5,103 bases of DNA. It comes from Minisyncoccota bacterium (GTDB lineage: Bacteria > Patescibacteriota > Microgenomatia > Levybacterales > UBA12049). Within the stretch, counting starts at the first letter, position 1. Each line of letters starts with the position of its first letter. This document shows, piece by piece, positions 2,998-5,103 of the stretch. The notes beneath the pieces are model-generated. The model did no database searches. It had not been told where the DNA came from and worked only from the letters and a program-made list of their open reading frames with translations. Location: positions 1 to 5,103 of the forward strand of contig JANWIQ010000047.1 of NCBI GenBank assembly GCA_025449795.1. The letters run 5' to 3'. Made by a program: the position numbers and the translations under genes.

Positions 2998-4482
2998 CTA
3001 GAATTCTAATCCAATTTGCGTCTTTTTCTCTTCACCTTTTTGTTCCTGCCCTTCCGTAGCTTCAGCGAATGCAGGCCATATCTTTACTATCCCATACACC
3101 CCATCATACCCAGGACGAATGACAATTTGCGCTGATCGTACTTTTTGCACGCCTTCTGCAATTTTTTTTGCTTTATCCACAGAGGTAATACTTGTTGCTG
3201 CTTGCTCTATTTTTTCTATCGGTGCCTTCAGAAGTATTGTCAATTCCGAGGTTACTTCGCTACACAGTGCCTCATAGACAAGTCTGGTTTTTGGGCTTGC
3301 AACCGGCGCAGCAATTGCCTCTGCAATAATTTCCAACAAAGGAACTAATCGAACGAATGGTGGATGTATTTTTCGAGGATCAGTAAGCCACTGAAGACCA
3401 GCAGAATTTTTTTGTTCTCTCACGCTTAATTCTTTATTCTTTATTCTTAACTCATCGCTTGCAAGCTCTTGCACGCGTCGCATCACGCCATCAGTCACTT
3501 TTCTTTTGCATACAGGACAAATACCATTACTTGCACGCTGCTCCTCAGGTGTCATGGTGACACTGCAGTTTCTATGACCTGAATAATGGTATTTCCCCTC
3601 TTCGGGATAGAATTCAATAGTATAAAGCACTTTATTCAGAATACTCGGAAAACTCAGTGCGCCAGAATTTCGGATTTTCTGATTGTCAGATTCTCTGGAT
3701 CTCTGAGTATGCTGAGACGGCTGCATTATGGCTTTTCGTATATTCTCATAGCTCACGCTTTCAAGCCGAAATACCGTTGCTTCCCGTCCCATCTTAGGCA
3801 GTGAGTGCGCATCGGAAAAAGAAAGAATAGAACGAGTCTGTAACTCCTCTATCTGCCAATTCATTTCCGGGTCCGAAGAAAGTCCCGTCTCAATGCCATA
3901 CACATATGGTGCCAGATCTTCAAATGCTTCGCTGAGTGACTCAAAACCAGACATCGCTCCATAAATCCCAAACCATGGCGTCCAGGCGTGTGCTGGGATA
4001 AGAAGACTTTTTTCATCTATTTCCAAAAGCATGTGGAGCAAATTCTTGGAAGAAAGCCCAATAATTGGTCTCCCGTCAGATGATAGATTAAACCCTCTCT
4101 TTAATAATTCTTTATTTACCTTCTCTGCGGTTCCAAAAGATGGGACAAAGACAAGGTTGTGTATCCGTCTTCCCTTCCCGCCCTGGGAAAAAATGGTTGC
4201 AATCTCCACCGATAGCAGAAATCTCGTCTCCTTTTGGTCCTTGGAATTTATTTGTGATTTGGAGCTTGGGTTTTGGGATTTCATTTTGTATACTCCTTCT
4301 TCGCTTTCCACGAGTTGTGTACGAAGTTCTCGAAACCATAGTGGGTGTGTCCAATCTCCTGTTGCCAATATGTCCAAACCTTTTTGTCTCCCCACTTGCG
4401 CCATACCCGCTGGTGTCATTTGCGGACTAACCGCGCGTGAGTAGCGACTATGTACATGTAAATCAGCCACAACATCAATCAT
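2998..4482 (-). CDS. Endonuclease Q family protein (PHP domain, zinc motif)
   Basis: EndoQ-type enzymes nick DNA 5' of deaminated bases (hypoxanthine, uracil, xanthine) and abasic sites; they are best known from Thermococcales and a few bacteria. PHP metal-site motifs are all present: DLHVHS (residues 7-12), GDWTHP (42-47), SVEI (91-94), H108, PAHAWTPWFG (163-172), GIETG (196-200), and SFSDAHS (221-227). A zinc-ribbon-like motif follows: H303, C306, C322, C325 in GHRNC...CPVC. The C-terminal domain ends with RPGYDGVYGIVKIW (456-469). At 494 residues it exceeds archaeal EndoQ (about 400-425). The excess lies in repeat-coded inserts near 67-84, 254-281 and 343-360, and in a tail after 470. The tail ends QIGLEF, a candidate sliding-clamp-binding peptide. 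It lacks the UvrD-type helicase fusion seen in some relatives. A TAGAAT lies 6 nt before the ATG and no Shine-Dalgarno is seen. No adjacent repair gene is present. Activity itself is inferred from homology. Confidence 0.88.
   Translation of the reverse strand: MIDVVADLHVHSRYSRAVSPQMTPAGMAQVGRQKGLDILATGDWTHPLWFRELRTQLVESEEGVYKMKSQNPSSKSQINSKDQKETRFLLSVEIATIFSQGGKGRRIHNLVFVPSFGTAEKVNKELLKRGFNLSSDGRPIIGLSSKNLLHMLLEIDEKSLLIPAHAWTPWFGIYGAMSGFESLSEAFEDLAPYVYGIETGLSSDPEMNWQIEELQTRSILSFSDAHSLPKMGREATVFRLESVSYENIRKAIMQPSQHTQRSRESDNQKIRNSGALSFPSILNKVLYTIEFYPEEGKYHYSGHRNCSVTMTPEEQRASNGICPVCKRKVTDGVMRRVQELASDELRIKNKELSVREQKNSAGLQWLTDPRKIHPPFVRLVPLLEIIAEAIAAPVASPKTRLVYEALCSEVTSELTILLKAPIEKIEQAATSITSVDKAKKIAEGVQKVRSAQIVIRPGYDGVYGIVKIWPAFAEATEGQEQKGEEKKTQIGLEF
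3045..3075. repeat. Palindromic insert coding the EndoQ tail
   Basis: CCTGC (3045-3049) and GCAGG (3071-3075) bracket a 31 bp segment. It encodes AFAEATEGQ-like residues (about 471-480) just after the conserved EndoQ C-terminus. I recall AFAxATAG-like peptides scattered through CPR proteins, suggesting a dispersed repeat read in frame. Confidence 0.45.
3426..3451. repeat. Heptamer tandem repeat inside endoQ (TTCTTTA-like x3)
   Basis: TTCTTTA, TTCTTTA, TTCTTAA (3430-3450, plus strand) are adjacent 7 nt units with AT-rich flanks. On the coding strand they give ELRIKNKEL (about residues 344-352), a charged stretch between the conserved RVQELA and the PPF.RLVPLLEI region, where other EndoQ proteins have a short linker. 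Confidence 0.75.
3663..3707. repeat. Degenerate octamer tandem repeat inside endoQ
   Basis: On the coding strand the tract breaks into units of about 8 nt: TCAGAGA, TCCAGAGAA, TCTGACAA, TCAGAAAA, TCCGAAAT, TCTGG. It encodes the polar stretch RSRESDNQKIRNSG (261-274), inserted between ENIRKAI and the conserved NKVLYTIEFYPEEGKYHY. Confidence 0.65.
4236..4281. repeat. Degenerate heptamer tandem repeat inside endoQ
   Basis: On the coding strand the tract reads AAATCCC, AAAACCC, AAGCTCC, AAATCAC, AAAT, AAATTCC, AAGGACC: heptamers of pattern AAnnnCC with one 4 nt slip. It encodes KSQNPSSKSQINSKDQ (68-83), inserted in the PHP domain before the conserved RFLLSVEI strand. Confidence 0.75.
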
Positions 4483-4488
4483 GCAATT

Positions 4489-4497
4489 ATTCTAACA
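4489..4497 (-). promoter_or_regulatory. Extended -10 promoter of endoQ
   Basis: Minus-strand TGT followed by TAGAAT (5 of 6, with the TGn extension) is separated by 6 nt (AATTGC) from the ATG at 4482. Transcription would start at the A of the ATG. The element falls in the 38 bp gap after the 4521-4925 gene, so endoQ can be transcribed on its own. Confidence 0.5.
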
Positions 4498-4520
4498 TAG
4501 CCCGTGGCAAATTACAGAAA

Positions 4521-4925
4521 CTACTTCATCGCGGCATACTGTCGTTCTGCAGCATGTTCAACAAGTTGTGTTAATAGATTTTTTTCTCTTGCAAAGATGG
4601 TAACACCTCTTCTATATGCACGCACATGGCTAGATAATACAATAGCCTCTGGATTTTGTTGCATCCGCCGTAGGGCAATTACTGCACCCGGAGACCAGGT
4701 ATACTCCATATCTCTCCCCTGTTTTATATCTTCTTCTTGTAAGCGCGCGATGCGTCTCGTAGCAGCCCATTCTTGGCTTACCTTTAATTGCCATGCATCT
4801 TTTGGATCAACGTGCCAGATAAGCTCCCCTGTAAAAGGAGAAACTTCATCAATACATGCAAACCCGTCTCTGGTATATCTTTCATAGTCAAGGACGTATC
4901 GTTTTCTTTTTTGCTCAACTACCAT
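4521..4925 (-). CDS. Hypothetical soluble protein (134 aa)
   Basis: I do not recognise this family. From the ATG at 4925 the product has 134 residues, soluble and basic-acidic mixed. It begins MVVEQKRKRYVLDYERYTRD; residues about 22-44 (FACIDEVSPFTGELIWHVDP) look beta-rich with conserved-type Trp/Asp; 44-75 and 112-134 look helical. The frame is open up to a TTG at 5027, so the start is uncertain. AGGAAG lies almost against the ATG at 4925, which is too close for a good Shine-Dalgarno. A GTG at 4979 has a TGG-AATACT 6 nt before it, the spacing seen at other starts here, and would give 152 residues. The stop is 38 bp before endoQ on the same strand, so read-through co-transcription is possible. 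No terminator is visible between them. Confidence 0.7.
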   Translation of the reverse strand: MVVEQKRKRYVLDYERYTRDGFACIDEVSPFTGELIWHVDPKDAWQLKVSQEWAATRRIARLQEEDIKQGRDMEYTWSPGAVIALRRMQQNPEAIVLSSHVRAYRRGVTIFAREKNLLTQLVEHAAERQYAAMK

Positions 4926-5103
4926 TCTTCCTAACAAGCTTAATTTTCTATCCCATCGTAGTTCGTGCACAACTTCCACAACGAAAGTATTCCAGATAAA
5001 AAATGAGGAAACGTAAGGGAATAGCAAGAACTAGGTAACATTCGTGTTATCTGTAGAAAGATTTCTGCTTAGGTCAAGAGGAAATGAGAGGGATACAGGA
5101 GCA

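Noticed and set aside
4031..4444. Plus-strand ORF of 137 codons opposite endoQ
   Set aside because: It lies wholly within the conserved PHP domain of endoQ on the other strand.
5028..5103. TTGACC (5072-5077, minus strand) as the -35 of a promoter for the 4521-4925 gene
   Set aside because: No acceptable -10 lies at 16-18 nt (best TACAGA, 3 of 6), so it was not listed as a feature. The remaining bases up to the window end show no gene.

Overview
This 5.1 kb window looks like a piece of a Candidate Phyla Radiation (Patescibacteria, probably Parcubacteria-like) genome. Two lines point there. First, the small protein at 76-342 carries a core (YVSREF, KHKSLYIK, GALFMWK) that I remember from many uncultured CPR genomes. 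Second, there is a bacterial endonuclease Q-like protein whose variable loops are stuffed with short degenerate tandem repeats. Both rest on recollection, not a search. All supported genes lie on the minus strand, and the standard genetic code fits: long frames are closed by TAA, TAG and TGA.

In minus-strand transcription order (right to left) the layout is as follows. An unrecognised soluble protein lies at 4521-4925. A PHP-domain endonuclease Q-family protein lies at 2998-4482, with an intact metal-site motif set, a zinc-ribbon-like motif and a C-terminal QIGLEF that resembles a sliding-clamp-binding peptide. A small polytopic membrane protein lies at 2296-2730, with its own candidate promoter and an unusually complete Shine-Dalgarno sequence. 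Next comes a roughly 300 bp non-coding stretch of nested inverted repeats (about 2114-2290), perhaps a palindromic mobile element. A 35-codon hydrophobic small ORF (1884-1991) then overlaps the start of pth, peptidyl-tRNA hydrolase (1264-1887), by ATGA. An unrecognised 180-residue protein (666-1208) has its own promoter and a weak terminator. A short ORF interrupted by an in-frame TAA lies at 415-591. The CPR-type small protein (76-342) comes last, and its stop codon lies inside a 35 bp direct repeat at the window edge.

Two themes recur. (1) Several genes have a -10-like hexamer placed exactly 6 nt before the ATG (76-342, 415-591 and endoQ), and a fourth has one 10 nt before. This predicts leaderless or nearly leaderless transcripts, in contrast to the strong Shine-Dalgarno of the membrane protein gene. 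(2) Degenerate 7-8 nt tandem repeats, each of different sequence, sit inside endoQ (three places), inside pth and at the 3' end of the first gene. They appear to have expanded coding loops in frame.

Pth recycles peptidyl-tRNA and EndoQ-like enzymes act on deaminated DNA. I see no single pathway joining the genes, and the separate promoters argue against one operon.
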